From an uncultured Polycyclovorans sp. (GTDB lineage: Bacteria; Pseudomonadota; Gammaproteobacteria; Nevskiales; Nevskiaceae), in NCBI GenBank assembly GCA_936928855.1, contig CAKZHZ010000089.1, forward strand, positions 1-18,089: a stretch of DNA of 18,089 nucleotides, given 5' to 3'. The notes under the pieces were generated by a model. It was not told the DNA's origin, did not search any database, and saw only the letters and a program-made list of their open reading frames with translations. Positions within the stretch are counted from its first letter, which is position 1. Each line of letters begins with the position of its first letter. This document shows positions 6,630 through 14,138 of this stretch, one piece after another. Made by a program: the position numbers and the translations under genes.

Positions 6630-7801
6630 GACTGGTGCAGCCGACTGATCATGCCCTTGAGGTACCGGGTCTCGGGGATGGCCGGGTGGATGGGATGATC
6701 AGGCCCCTGGCTGCCGGTTTCCAGAATCTGCATGCGGCGCTTGGCGGCACGCGCCTCCCGCAGCACCATGCGCTGCAGGTCGGTATCCGCCACATGGTGG
6801 GAACAGGAGCAACTGACCAGCAGGCCATCAGGCGCCAACAGCGCGATGGCCGCGCGATTGAGGGCGGCGTAGTGCTCCAGGCCCTGATGGAGATCCTTTT
6901 TCCGCTTCACCAGGGCCGGCGGATCCACCACGATGAAATCGAAACTGCGGCCGTCCGTTCGCAGCCGCTTGAGCTGATCGAGCGCTTCCCCCTGGAGGCA
7001 CTCCAACGCCCAGCCATGGTCCGCTGCACTGGCGGTTGCGGCAGCCAACGCGGCGGCGGATCGATCAATGCACACGGCCTGCTCGGCGCCTGCCGCCAGG
7101 GCCCGCAGCGCCCAACCGCCGGCATAGCTGAAGACATCCAGAACGCGGGCGCCACGGGCGTAAGGTGCCCAGCGGTCGCGGTTCTGCGCCTGATCGAAGA
7201 ACCAACCGGTCTTCTGCGCACCGTCCAGCGGCACCTGAAACCGGACCGGCCCCTCCTCCACCGCCAAGGCCTGCGGCGCGGCGCCCACCCACTCATCAGT
7301 CAGCGGCAACCCCTCGGTTGCCCGCATCGGCAGATCATTGACGATGCGAATGGCGGCAGGCGCCAGCAGGCGCTCCAGCGCGGCCAGGATCATCGGCTTG
7401 AGCTGTTCCATCCCGGCGGTGGTGATCTGCACGGCCAGCACGTCGCCAAACCGATCCACCACCAGCCCCGGCAGCCCGTCCGATTCGCCGAACACCAGGC
7501 GGTAATGGGGCGTGGGATAGCGGCGCTGCCGTAGCGCCAGGGCCGACTCGAAGCGGCGCACAAACCAGTCCGTATCAATCTGCGCCTGCGCCGCCCCGGT
7601 CAGCAGTCGCACCGCAATCAGGGTGTGCGGATTGAGATAGCCGGTCCCCAGCGGCCTGCCGCGGTCATCCAGCAGACGACAGAGACTGCCCACCGGCAGC
7701 TGGCGAAAGCCCTCCGGAGTGTCGAGCTCATTGGAGTACACCCACAGGTGCCCAGCCCTCAGGCGACGGTCTTCGCGCGGCTTCAGGCGCAGTTCAATCA
7801 T
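6626..7801 (-). CDS. rlmI: 23S rRNA (cytosine-C5) methyltransferase RlmI
   Basis: SAM-dependent enzyme expected to make m5C1962 in 23S rRNA (E. coli numbering). It is 391 residues, close to the 396 of E. coli RlmI. Order: N-terminal PUA RNA-binding domain (about 1-70), a central domain with RLVFGESDGLPGLVVDRFGD, then the Rossmann methyltransferase with KTGWFFDQAQNR (197-208), SAM motif VLDVFSYAGGW (220-230), catalytic motif VVDPPALVK (291-299) and SCSCSHHV with Cys331/Cys333. The ATG has GAGAGG upstream and lies 12 bp after the kinase stop, so the two are likely co-transcribed. The C-terminus ETRYLKGMISRLHQS is normal in length, but the stop codon lies in the terminal repeat of the adjacent palindromic element. 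Confidence 0.92.
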   Translation of the reverse strand: MIELRLKPREDRRLRAGHLWVYSNELDTPEGFRQLPVGSLCRLLDDRGRPLGTGYLNPHTLIAVRLLTGAAQAQIDTDWFVRRFESALALRQRRYPTPHYRLVFGESDGLPGLVVDRFGDVLAVQITTAGMEQLKPMILAALERLLAPAAIRIVNDLPMRATEGLPLTDEWVGAAPQALAVEEGPVRFQVPLDGAQKTGWFFDQAQNRDRWAPYARGARVLDVFSYAGGWALRALAAGAEQAVCIDRSAAALAAATASAADHGWALECLQGEALDQLKRLRTDGRSFDFIVVDPPALVKRKKDLHQGLEHYAALNRAAIALLAPDGLLVSCSCSHHVADTDLQRMVLREARAAKRRMQILETGSQGPDHPIHPAIPETRYLKGMISRLHQS

Positions 7802-7813
7802 GACGCCCGCCTC

Positions 7814-8752
7814 TCACAGGCCATCCAGCGTGGTCCGGAATTCGCGGGCATAACGCTCACGGAACTCATCCAGGGTGAAACGGTGATTCTGGGTGCCGGG
7901 TCGCTCGATCTTGATCGCTCCCATCAGGCTGGCGATTCGTCCGCTGGTCTCCCAGTCGAAACCCCGTGCGATCCCGAACAGCAAGCCGCCGCGATAAGCG
8001 TCCCCGCATCCGGTGGGGTCGGCCAGCGACTCGGCCTTGGCGACCGGAATCTCCAGCGTCTTGCCCGCCGTCAGAATGTGCGATCCCTTGCCGCCGCGGG
8101 TGACGATCAAGGCCTCGACGCGTTCGGCGATCTGCTTCAGCGTCCAGCCGGTGCGATCCACCAACAGCTCGGCCTCGTAGTCGTTGACCGCCACATAGCT
8201 CGCCTGCTCGATGAAGGCCTTCAGCTCGTCGCCGTTGAACATCGGCAAGCCCTGTCCGGGGTCGAACAGGAACGGTACGCCGGCCTCCTGGAACTGCCGG
8301 GCATGCAACAGCATGCCATCCCGCCCGTCCGGGGATACCGAACCCAGTCGAATGCCGGCTGACGGCACATCCTGGGTGTGGGCGAGGTTCATCGCACCCG
8401 GGTGAAAGGCGGTGATCTGGTTGTCGTCGAGATCGGTGGTGATATAGGCCTGCGCCGTCCATGCCGAATTGATCTGGCGAACATGGTCTCGGTTGATGCC
8501 CTGCTGGTCCAGCCACAGCGCATAGCTGTCGAAGTCACGCCCGACCGTGCCCATCGGCAGCGCCTCACCGCCCAGCAGCTTGAGGTTGTAGGCAATGTTG
8601 CCAGCGCAACCGCCGAACTCGCGGCGCATCTCCGGCACCAGGAAGGACACATTGAGAATGTGGACCTTGTCCGGGAGGATGGCGTTCTTGAATTGGCCGG
8701 AGTACACCATGATGGTGTCATACGCCAGGGAACCACAGATCAGAACCGACAT
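7814..8752 (-). CDS. PfkB-family carbohydrate/adenosine kinase
   Basis: Ribokinase-fold kinase of 312 residues, transferring phosphate from ATP to a hydroxymethyl group of a sugar or nucleoside. Visible: N-terminal MSVLICGSLAYDTIM; Gly-Gly sugar-site motif FGGCAGNIAYNLKLLGG (46-62); GTVGRDFDSY (68-77); VNDYEAELL (189-197); VTRGGKGS (217-224); and the PfkB signature DPTGCGDAYRGGLL (245-258), where Asp251 is the catalytic base. Overall it resembles the proteins annotated as adenosine kinases in proteobacteria, but the substrate cannot be fixed from sequence. The frame stays open 48 codons upstream of the chosen ATG, with non-homologous residues, so I start at 8752; a degenerate second copy of this same start at 8893-8943 supports where the coding region begins. 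rlmI follows after 12 bp. Confidence 0.9.
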   Translation of the reverse strand: MSVLICGSLAYDTIMVYSGQFKNAILPDKVHILNVSFLVPEMRREFGGCAGNIAYNLKLLGGEALPMGTVGRDFDSYALWLDQQGINRDHVRQINSAWTAQAYITTDLDDNQITAFHPGAMNLAHTQDVPSAGIRLGSVSPDGRDGMLLHARQFQEAGVPFLFDPGQGLPMFNGDELKAFIEQASYVAVNDYEAELLVDRTGWTLKQIAERVEALIVTRGGKGSHILTAGKTLEIPVAKAESLADPTGCGDAYRGGLLFGIARGFDWETSGRIASLMGAIKIERPGTQNHRFTLDEFRERYAREFRTTLDGL

Positions 8753-8774
8753 GGTGACTTCGAACTCTCGATGA

Positions 8775-8803
8775 ATAACGGTGGTACAGGCCGTCCATGG
8801 CAA
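8775..8803 (-). promoter_or_regulatory. Weak candidate sigma-70 promoter for the kinase
   Basis: TTGCCA (plus 8798-8803) and CGTTAT (plus 8775-8780) on the minus strand are 17 bases apart, with the expected transcription start about 16 bases before the kinase ATG. The -35 is fair and the -10 poor (3 of 6). If real, the palindromes at 8832-8881 would lie upstream of the promoter, as operators or activator sites. Confidence 0.25.
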
Positions 8804-8831
8804 CAACTCATCACATCTCCAAGCCCCCGGC

Positions 8832-8847
8832 CGCACTTCCATGTGCG
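8832..8847. promoter_or_regulatory. Small hairpin or inverted repeat, CGCAC-N6-GTGCG
   Basis: A perfect 5-bp inverted repeat around six bases, in the 145-bp stretch between the kinase start and its degenerate copy. It is close to the longer palindrome at 8863-8881. Short enough to be chance on its own. Confidence 0.25.
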
Positions 8848-8862
8848 CCCGTCTCGCGGGGC

Positions 8863-8881
8863 CGATGTCCACTGGACATCG
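8863..8881. promoter_or_regulatory. Perfect 19-bp palindrome upstream of the kinase
   Basis: CGATGTCCA-C-TGGACATCG is a perfect 9-bp inverted repeat with a single central base, 111 bases upstream of the kinase ATG and 69 bases downstream of the gcvPB stop. A one-base centre is unfavourable for an RNA hairpin loop without fraying, so a dimeric repressor or activator site is more likely than a terminator; no T-tract follows. The regulator is unknown. Confidence 0.45.
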
Positions 8882-8892
8882 TCCTGATCCGC

Positions 8893-8943
8893 TCAACCCA
8901 TGAGGGTGTCATACGCCAGTGAAGCACGTATCAGAACCGGCAT
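8893..8943 (-). pseudogene. Degenerate duplicate of the kinase gene 5' end
   Basis: The 46 bases at 8898-8943 match the kinase start at 8707-8752 in 40 of 46 positions without gaps. Translated, it reads MPVLIRASLAYDTLMG and then a stop, against MSVLICGSLAYDTIMV in the intact gene, so both reading frame and start codon are kept. It begins six bases after the gcvPB stop and has no clear ribosome site. The 145 bases between the copies do not resemble the kinase. It is either the remnant of a tandem kinase copy or a small duplication that now forms a 16-codon open frame ahead of the kinase. Confidence 0.75.
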
Positions 8944-8949
8944 GTGCAC

Positions 8950-10449
8950 TCAGGCTGCAGCAGGAGGCACGAAACGGAGATCCAGTTGCCGCGCGGCGCG
9001 GACATCATCCAGCCGCCGAACCGGCTGGCTATAAGGCGCCCCCTTGACCTTGTCGATGTCAGCCTTGGCTTCCTCCCAGATCGCCGCCATCGCATCGACG
9101 AAGGCATCCAGCGTCTGACGGTCCTCGGTTTCGGTCGGCTCGATCAGCAGACACTCCGGCACCAGCAGCGGGAAATAGATGGTCGGCGCATGGAAGCCGT
9201 AGTCCAGCAGCCGCTTCGCCACATCGGTCGCGGTCAGCGTCAACGTTGCCTTCTGCCGCTTCAACGTGATGATGAACTCGTGACTGGCGCGGCGACTGGG
9301 AAACGCCAGGTCGAAGCCGCGCTGCTGCAGGGCCGCCATCAGATAGTTGGCATTGAGGGTGGCGAATTCAGCAACGCGATGCATGCCGTCGCGCCCGAGC
9401 AGCCTGGCGTACACATAGGCGCGCAGCAACACGCCGGCATTGCCCATCCATGCCGACAGACGCCCGATGCTCTGCGGCAGGTCCCGCTCATCCAGCCAGC
9501 GGTAGGTCGCGCCGGCATCCGGCTCGCCGCGGCGCTCACAGCCCTCGCCGTCCACCGCCACCACCGGGATCGGCATGAACGGCAGCAGGCGCTTCGACAC
9601 CCCCACCGCGCCCGCGCCCGGACCACCGCCGCCATGCGGGGTGGAGAAGGTCTTGTGCAGGTTCATGTGAATCACGTCGAAGCCCATGTCACCCGGACGC
9701 ACCTTGCCCAGGATGGCGTTCAGGTTGGCGCCGTCGTAGTACAGCAGGCCGCCGGCCTGATGCACGATATCGGCGATCTCCTTGATCCGCCGCTCGAACA
9801 CGCCGAAGGTCGACGGATTGGTCAGCATGATGCCCGCGGTCTGCGGCCCGACCGCGGCTTTCAGCGCCTCGACATCGACATCGCCTTCGTCGTTGGTGGG
9901 GATCTCCCGCGTCACGTACCCCAGCATGGTGGCCGTGGCCGGGTTGGTGCCGTGCGCGGCGTCCGGCACCAGAATCTCGGTCCGCCCGTGATCATTGCGC
10001 GCCGCATGGTAGGCACGGATCATCGCCACGCCCGCAAACTCTCCCTGCGCGCCGGCCATCGGGGTCAGACTGACGCCCGCCATGCCGGTCACTTCACGCA
10101 GGATGTTCTGCAGGTCGTACAGGCAGGCCATGAACCCTTGCGAGTGCGACACCGGCGCCAGCGGATGACGGGCCAGAAAGCCCGGCAGCATTGCCAGCGT
10201 GTTGCAGGCCCGGGGGTTGTACTTCATCGTGCACGAACCCAGCGGATAGAAGTGCGTGTCGATGGAGAAGTTCAGGCGCGACAGACGGGTGTAGTGACGC
10301 ACCGCCTGCAGTTCGGAAACCTCCGGCAGCAGCGGCGCCTGAGTCCGGCGTAACGCGGCCGGAATGTCATGCACCTCCGGCAGGCTTGAGGGCATCTGGG
10401 CCCAGGCCGCACGGCCCGGGGACGAGCGTTCGAAAATCAAGGGTTCCAT
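8950..10449 (-). CDS. gcvPB: Glycine dehydrogenase (decarboxylating) subunit 2, P-protein
   Basis: C-terminal-type subunit of the two-subunit P-protein, which decarboxylates glycine and loads the aminomethyl group on GcvH lipoate. It is 499 residues from MEPLIFERSSPGRAAW. The PLP lysine is Lys266 in HMNLHKTFSTPHGGGGPGAG; the glycine-rich segment after it and DAAHGTNPATATMLGY (163-178) are typical. The frame is open 38 codons further upstream, but that stretch overlaps tpx and is rich in Trp, Cys and Pro, so I reject it. It begins 7 bp after the tpx stop with only a weak ribosome site, which suggests coupling to tpx. The partner gcvPA lies on the other side of tpx. Confidence 0.96.
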   Translation of the reverse strand: MEPLIFERSSPGRAAWAQMPSSLPEVHDIPAALRRTQAPLLPEVSELQAVRHYTRLSRLNFSIDTHFYPLGSCTMKYNPRACNTLAMLPGFLARHPLAPVSHSQGFMACLYDLQNILREVTGMAGVSLTPMAGAQGEFAGVAMIRAYHAARNDHGRTEILVPDAAHGTNPATATMLGYVTREIPTNDEGDVDVEALKAAVGPQTAGIMLTNPSTFGVFERRIKEIADIVHQAGGLLYYDGANLNAILGKVRPGDMGFDVIHMNLHKTFSTPHGGGGPGAGAVGVSKRLLPFMPIPVVAVDGEGCERRGEPDAGATYRWLDERDLPQSIGRLSAWMGNAGVLLRAYVYARLLGRDGMHRVAEFATLNANYLMAALQQRGFDLAFPSRRASHEFIITLKRQKATLTLTATDVAKRLLDYGFHAPTIYFPLLVPECLLIEPTETEDRQTLDAFVDAMAAIWEEAKADIDKVKGAPYSQPVRRLDDVRAARQLDLRFVPPAAA

Positions 10450-10456
10450 GCGGGTC

Positions 10457-10957
10457 TCAGGCCAGCGCGGACAGCGCGGCGTCGTAGTCCGGTTCGTGAG
10501 CGATCTCGGCCACCAGCTGGGTGTGCAGCACCCGGTTGTCGGCATCCAGCACCACCACGGCACGCGCGGTCAGTCCGGCCAGCGGCCCGTTCTCGATGAG
10601 CACGCCGTAGTCCTTGGCGAAGTTGCGGCCGCGCATCAGCGATGCGGTCACCACATTCTTCAGCCCTTCCGCTCCACAGAAGCGGCTCTGCGCGAACGGC
10701 AGATCGGCGGAGACACAGATCACCACGGTGTTGTCGAGCTGCCCGGCACGCTCGTTGAACTTGCGAACGCTGGTCGCGCACGTGCCGGTGTCGATGCTCG
10801 GAAAGATATTGAGGACTTTGCGCTTGCCGGCAAAGTCGTGCAGCGAAAGGTCTTTCAGATCGGCGCCCACGAGGCGGAATCCCGGGGCATCGCCCCCCTT
10901 GGCCGGCAGCTCGCCATACACCTGTACTGCGTTGCCCTGAAGTGTCACGGTCGACAT
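10457..10957 (-). CDS. tpx: Thiol peroxidase (atypical 2-Cys peroxiredoxin)
   Basis: Reduces hydrogen peroxide and alkyl hydroperoxides with electrons from thioredoxin. It is 166 residues, close to E. coli Tpx. Peroxidatic Cys60 lies in PSIDTGTCATSVRKFNE and resolving Cys94 in ADLPFAQSRFCGAEG, the same spacing as Cys61/Cys95 of E. coli. N-terminal TVTLQGNAVQVYGELP and the RAVVVLDADNRV strand are also typical. The gene sits between gcvPA (15 bp) and gcvPB (7 bp), inside the glycine cleavage operon, which is unusual. It has a strong ribosome site (CAGGAG, 8 bases before ATG), better than those of gcvPA and gcvPB, so it may be made at a higher level than its neighbours. Periplasmic export signals are absent. 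Confidence 0.96.
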   Translation of the reverse strand: MSTVTLQGNAVQVYGELPAKGGDAPGFRLVGADLKDLSLHDFAGKRKVLNIFPSIDTGTCATSVRKFNERAGQLDNTVVICVSADLPFAQSRFCGAEGLKNVVTASLMRGRNFAKDYGVLIENGPLAGLTARAVVVLDADNRVLHTQLVAEIAHEPDYDAALSALA

Positions 10958-10972
10958 ATGCGTTCTCCTGAT

Positions 10973-12334
10973 TCAGCGGGCCAGCACGGTACGCAGCGCC
11001 TGCGCGTACTGGTCCAGGTGGGCCTCGGTTTTGGTTTCGGTCACACAGACCAGCAGACTGTGGCCGAGTTCGGGGTAATCGGCGGACAAGTCCAGCCCGC
11101 CCAGAATGCCGTGTGCCGCCAATGCGTCGAGCACGGGCGCGACCGGCCGGTCGAGACGCAGTACCGCCTCGTGAAAACGCGCGCCCTCGAACACGCTCGA
11201 AACACCGGGCAGCGCCGTCAGCCGGGCAACCAGCGCCTGCAAGCCGCAATGGGACTGCGCCGCCACGCGTCCAAGGCCCTGGGGGCCCAGCAGACTCATG
11301 TAGAGCGTGGCGGCGGTCACCAGCAGCCCCTGGTTGGTGCAGATGTTGGATTTCGCCTTGGCGCGACGGATGTGCTGCTCGCGCGCCTGCAGGGTCAGCG
11401 TGAAGCCGGGCTTGCCGTCCAGGTCGACAGTACGGCCGACAATGCGGCCCGGCATCTCACGAACCAGGGACTGGCGCGCGGTCAGAAAGCCGAAATAAGG
11501 CCCCCCCGACGACAGCGGCGCCCCCAGCGGCTGACCCTCTCCGCAGACGATGTCGGCGCCCTTGGCACCCCACTCGCCCGGCGGCTTGAGCAGCGCCAGC
11601 GAAGTGGGATTGACCACCGCCACCACCAACGCACCGCGCGCATGTGCCCAGTCAGTCAGGGCATCAACATCCTCGAGCTGGCCGAAGAAGTTGGGCTGCT
11701 GAATCACCACGGCCGTCGGCTTGCGGTCGGCATGCACCGCCAGGGCAGACGCCAGCGTCGTGCCGGTGGCTGGGTCAAATTCGACAGCAATCGGCTGGAT
11801 TCCCTGGGCCGCAGTGGTTGCGGCCACCACATCGCGATACCGAGGATGCACGGCGCGCGGCATCAAGACCTCGCCGGAGCCATTGACCCGATTGGCACGC
11901 ATGGCCATCAGCAGCGCCTCGCCGAGTCCGCTGGCACCGTCATACAGCGAGGCATTGCTCACCTCCATGCCGGTGAGCCCGCAGATCATGGTCTGGTACT
12001 CGTACAGCAGCTGCAGGGTGCCCTGACTCGCCTCCGCCTGATACGGCGTGTAGGCCGAGTAGAACTCGCCCCGCGTGGTGATCTCCCACACGGCAGCCGG
12101 GATGTGATGCTCGTAGGCCCCGGCACCCAGGAAATTGAGACCGACGACATCCCGGGAGGCACGCGCCTGCATCAACTGGCTGATCGCCATTTCCGGCAAC
12201 GCCTCGGGCACCGCGGCGAGGCTGCCCGCCCTGAGTGACGCCGGAATCTCGTCGAACAGCGCCTCAATGGAAGGCGCCTTGATCACCGCGAGCATGTCGC
12301 GGACATCGGTTTCAGTATGCGGAATGAAAGGCAT
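10973..12334 (-). CDS. gcvPA: Glycine dehydrogenase (decarboxylating) subunit 1, P-protein
   Basis: N-terminal-type subunit that pairs with GcvPB to form the glycine decarboxylase. It is 453 residues, the usual length for split P-proteins. Recognisable stretches: MPFIPHTETDVRDML at the start, GLNFLGAGAYEHHIPAAVWEI, then REFYSAYTPYQAEASQGTLQ-like sequence (here GEFYSAYTPYQAEASQGTL), and EVSNASLYDGASGLGEA. It lacks the PLP-lysine motif, as expected, because that lies in GcvPB. It starts 6 bp after the gcvH stop. Many gammaproteobacteria instead have one fused GcvP of about 950 residues. Confidence 0.96.
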   Translation of the reverse strand: MPFIPHTETDVRDMLAVIKAPSIEALFDEIPASLRAGSLAAVPEALPEMAISQLMQARASRDVVGLNFLGAGAYEHHIPAAVWEITTRGEFYSAYTPYQAEASQGTLQLLYEYQTMICGLTGMEVSNASLYDGASGLGEALLMAMRANRVNGSGEVLMPRAVHPRYRDVVAATTAAQGIQPIAVEFDPATGTTLASALAVHADRKPTAVVIQQPNFFGQLEDVDALTDWAHARGALVVAVVNPTSLALLKPPGEWGAKGADIVCGEGQPLGAPLSSGGPYFGFLTARQSLVREMPGRIVGRTVDLDGKPGFTLTLQAREQHIRRAKAKSNICTNQGLLVTAATLYMSLLGPQGLGRVAAQSHCGLQALVARLTALPGVSSVFEGARFHEAVLRLDRPVAPVLDALAAHGILGGLDLSADYPELGHSLLVCVTETKTEAHLDQYAQALRTVLAR

Positions 12335-12340
12335 CGGTGA

Positions 12341-12730
12341 TCAGGCGTCCGCCAGCACCTTCTGGTAACCCGCCGCATCCAGCAGCCCGTCGATGTCCGC
12401 CGGGTTGGCCGGCTTCATCTTCCACATCCAGCCCTCGCCATAGGGGTCGGTGTTGAGGATCTCCGGAGCGTCGGCCAGGGCCGGGTTGGCGGCGATCACT
12501 TCGCCGGCAAAGGGCGCATAGACGTCGCTTGCCGCCTTTACCGACTCCACCACCGCACAGCTTTCGTTGGCCCCCAGCTGGCGTCCGGCTTCCGGCACCT
12601 CGACGAACACCAGATCACCGAGCGCAGCCTGCGCATGATCGGTGATCCCGATGGTGACGGTGCCGTCAGCTTCGCTGCGGACCCACTCGTGAGACGCCAC
12701 GTACTTGAGATTGGCGGGAATGTTGCTCAT
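12341..12730 (-). CDS. gcvH: Glycine cleavage system H protein
   Basis: Small lipoyl carrier that shuttles the aminomethyl group between P, T and L proteins. It is 129 residues from MSNIPANLKYVASHEW. The lipoylated lysine is Lys65 in VESVKAASDVYAPFAGEV, one position from Lys64 of E. coli. The frame is open 22 codons further upstream, but the ATG at 12730 has TTGGAG about nine bases before it and matches the family start. It lies 37 bp after gcvT. No L-protein (lipoamide dehydrogenase) gene is in the window; it is usually shared with the 2-oxoacid dehydrogenases. Confidence 0.97.
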   Translation of the reverse strand: MSNIPANLKYVASHEWVRSEADGTVTIGITDHAQAALGDLVFVEVPEAGRQLGANESCAVVESVKAASDVYAPFAGEVIAANPALADAPEILNTDPYGEGWMWKMKPANPADIDGLLDAAGYQKVLADA

Positions 12731-12767
12731 GCATCTACTCCAACGAACTGAAGAACAGGAAAGGAAT

Positions 12768-13850
12768 TCAGACCCGGACCTGGCCGTGTCGGACAAAGGG
12801 GGGTTTCACCAATCTGACGGGCGCCCACTGCCCGCGGATTTCGACTTCGCAGGCACCATCATGATGCGCGTCGACGCGCGCCAGCGCGATGGAGGCCTTC
12901 ATGCTGGGCGCAAAGCCACCACTGGTGATCTCACCTAGGGCGCCATTGGCGAAACGCAGCTTCATGTGGGCACGGAGCACGCCACGGCCTTCCAGCACCA
13001 GGCCAACAAAGCGCGGGTGGTCGGTGCCCCGCACCGCCGTCAGGGCCTCGCGGCCGACGAACTGCCGCGACTCAGGCGCCCAGGCAATGGTCCAGCCCAG
13101 GCCTGCCGCCAGCGGATGGACCGATTCGTCCATGTCCTGCCCGTACAGATTCATGCCGGCCTCCAGGCGCAGCGTGTCGCGCGCGCCAAGGCCGCAAGGC
13201 CGCACACCGGCCGCTTCGAGACCTCGCCACAGCGGCACCAGGTCGGCGTGAGGCAGGATCACCTCGTACCCGTCCTCACCGGTATACCCGGTACGCCCGA
13301 CAAAGACCTCACCGGCCCAGGTGGCGCTGAAGGCCTTCAGCGCCAGGGCCGACGACTGCAGTGCCGCCGGCAGCAGCGGCGCCACCCGCGCGCAGGCCTC
13401 CGGCCCCTGGACGGCCAGAATGCCCAGGTCGTCACGGTGCCGGATGCGCAGCTCACGCCCGGCCGCGCGCTGCCGCAGCCAGGCCAGATCCTTGTCGGTG
13501 GTCCCGGCATTGACCACCATCCGGTAACCCGATTCAGCCGTGCGGTAAACGATGAGATCGTCGATGACGCCCCCGTCCTCGCGCAGCATGGTGGTGTACA
13601 GAGCCTTGCCGATATCGCCCAGCTTGATCACATCGTTGGCGAGCAACTGCCGCAGGAAGGCGGTGGCCTCCGCACCCTCGATATCCACGGCGGACATGTG
13701 GGCGACATCAAACATGCCGGCGGCAGACCGCACGGCATGATGCTCCTCCAGCTGCGAGGCGTACTGGATCGGCATTTCCCAGCCGGCAAAATCCACCAGG
13801 CGGGCGCCGAGGCGGCAGTGTTCGGAATACAGGGCGGTACGTTTCAGCAT
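12768..13850 (-). CDS. gcvT: Aminomethyltransferase, T-protein of glycine cleavage
   Basis: Transfers the methylene group from aminomethyl-lipoyl GcvH to THF, releasing ammonia and making 5,10-methylene-THF. It is 360 residues, the family length. Typical stretches: LVDFAGWEMPIQY, EEHHAVRSAAGMFDVAHM, GGVIDDLIVY with the catalytic Asp97-Asp98 pair, GRTGYTGEDGYEV in the folate site, and GLGARDTLRLEAGMNLYGQD. The ATG is preceded by GAAGGA some 15 bases away, rather far, consistent with control in the leader. First gene of the operon; a tandem glycine riboswitch lies directly upstream. Confidence 0.97.
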   Translation of the reverse strand: MLKRTALYSEHCRLGARLVDFAGWEMPIQYASQLEEHHAVRSAAGMFDVAHMSAVDIEGAEATAFLRQLLANDVIKLGDIGKALYTTMLREDGGVIDDLIVYRTAESGYRMVVNAGTTDKDLAWLRQRAAGRELRIRHRDDLGILAVQGPEACARVAPLLPAALQSSALALKAFSATWAGEVFVGRTGYTGEDGYEVILPHADLVPLWRGLEAAGVRPCGLGARDTLRLEAGMNLYGQDMDESVHPLAAGLGWTIAWAPESRQFVGREALTAVRGTDHPRFVGLVLEGRGVLRAHMKLRFANGALGEITSGGFAPSMKASIALARVDAHHDGACEVEIRGQWAPVRLVKPPFVRHGQVRV

Positions 13851-13885
13851 GCGGGTGCGCAGGTCCTTCGGAAATTGGCTCCCCG

Positions 13886-14063
13886 CCCCTCTGTCCTTGG
13901 TACCTGAGAGTTCGGGCGCCGGGCGCCTGCCCCATCGGTGGACCGTCCTGGACGGTCGCTCTCCAGAGTTTTTGCTGCGGTGTCGCGCTCCGTTTACCTG
14001 AGCGATTCCGGGCGGTTTGCGCCTTCGGTGCCGTCACCGGGGTGACGAACTCTCGCGCGACAC
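13886..14063 (-). ncRNA. Tandem glycine riboswitch controlling gcvT
   Basis: Two glycine aptamers in series in the gcv leader. Aptamer I (plus 14063-13980) is closed by a perfect 9-bp P1 stem, GTGTCGCGC with GCGCGACAC, and contains GCGAGAG, CACCGAAGGCGCAA and CGCTCAGGTAAACGG. Aptamer II (about 13970-13886) contains CTCTGGAGAGCG, CACCGATGGGGCA, CTCTCAGGTACCAAGG and ACAGAGGGG. These match the conserved core of the family. The linker between them is about 10 bases. Glycine binding normally turns gcv expression on. No clear terminator lies between aptamer II and the gcvT ATG (35 bases), so control may act on ribosome access, but that is inference. The 308-bp space upstream of gcvT is otherwise filled by a hairpin and promoter-like sequence. 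Confidence 0.95.
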
Positions 14064-14104
14064 GTTGGATACCACGATACGTCGGCTTCACCCACGTCGG
14101 GCTG

Positions 14105-14138
14105 GCCTCGGGACGAGTGTAACCCACCGCCCCGAGGC
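14105..14138 (-). terminator. Hairpin after the NAGGN peptidase gene
   Basis: GCCTCGGG (14105-14112) and CCCGAGGC (14131-14138) form a perfect 8-bp stem around an 18-base loop, 20 bases past the peptidase stop. There is no T-tract, so it is not a classic intrinsic terminator; it may stall polymerase, protect the 3' end, or be an operator for the gcv promoter that overlaps it. Confidence 0.35.

Noticed and set aside
8753..8896. N-terminal extension of the kinase by 48 residues
   Set aside because: No similarity to PfkB proteins; it covers palindromes and promoter-like sequence, and the degenerate copy of the gene start begins at the same Met.
10450..10563. N-terminal extension of GcvPB by 38 residues
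   Set aside because: Overlaps the tpx 3' end in another frame and has unusual Trp/Cys/Pro-rich composition; GcvPB starts normally at MEPLIFE.
10364..12238. Plus-strand open frame (624 codons) across gcvPA and tpx
   Set aside because: Spans two convincing minus-strand genes and their spacer; Arg/Gln/His-rich shadow.
12731..12796. N-terminal extension of GcvH by 22 residues
   Set aside because: Overlaps the end of gcvT, is not conserved in GcvH, and a TTGGAG ribosome site precedes the ATG at 12730.
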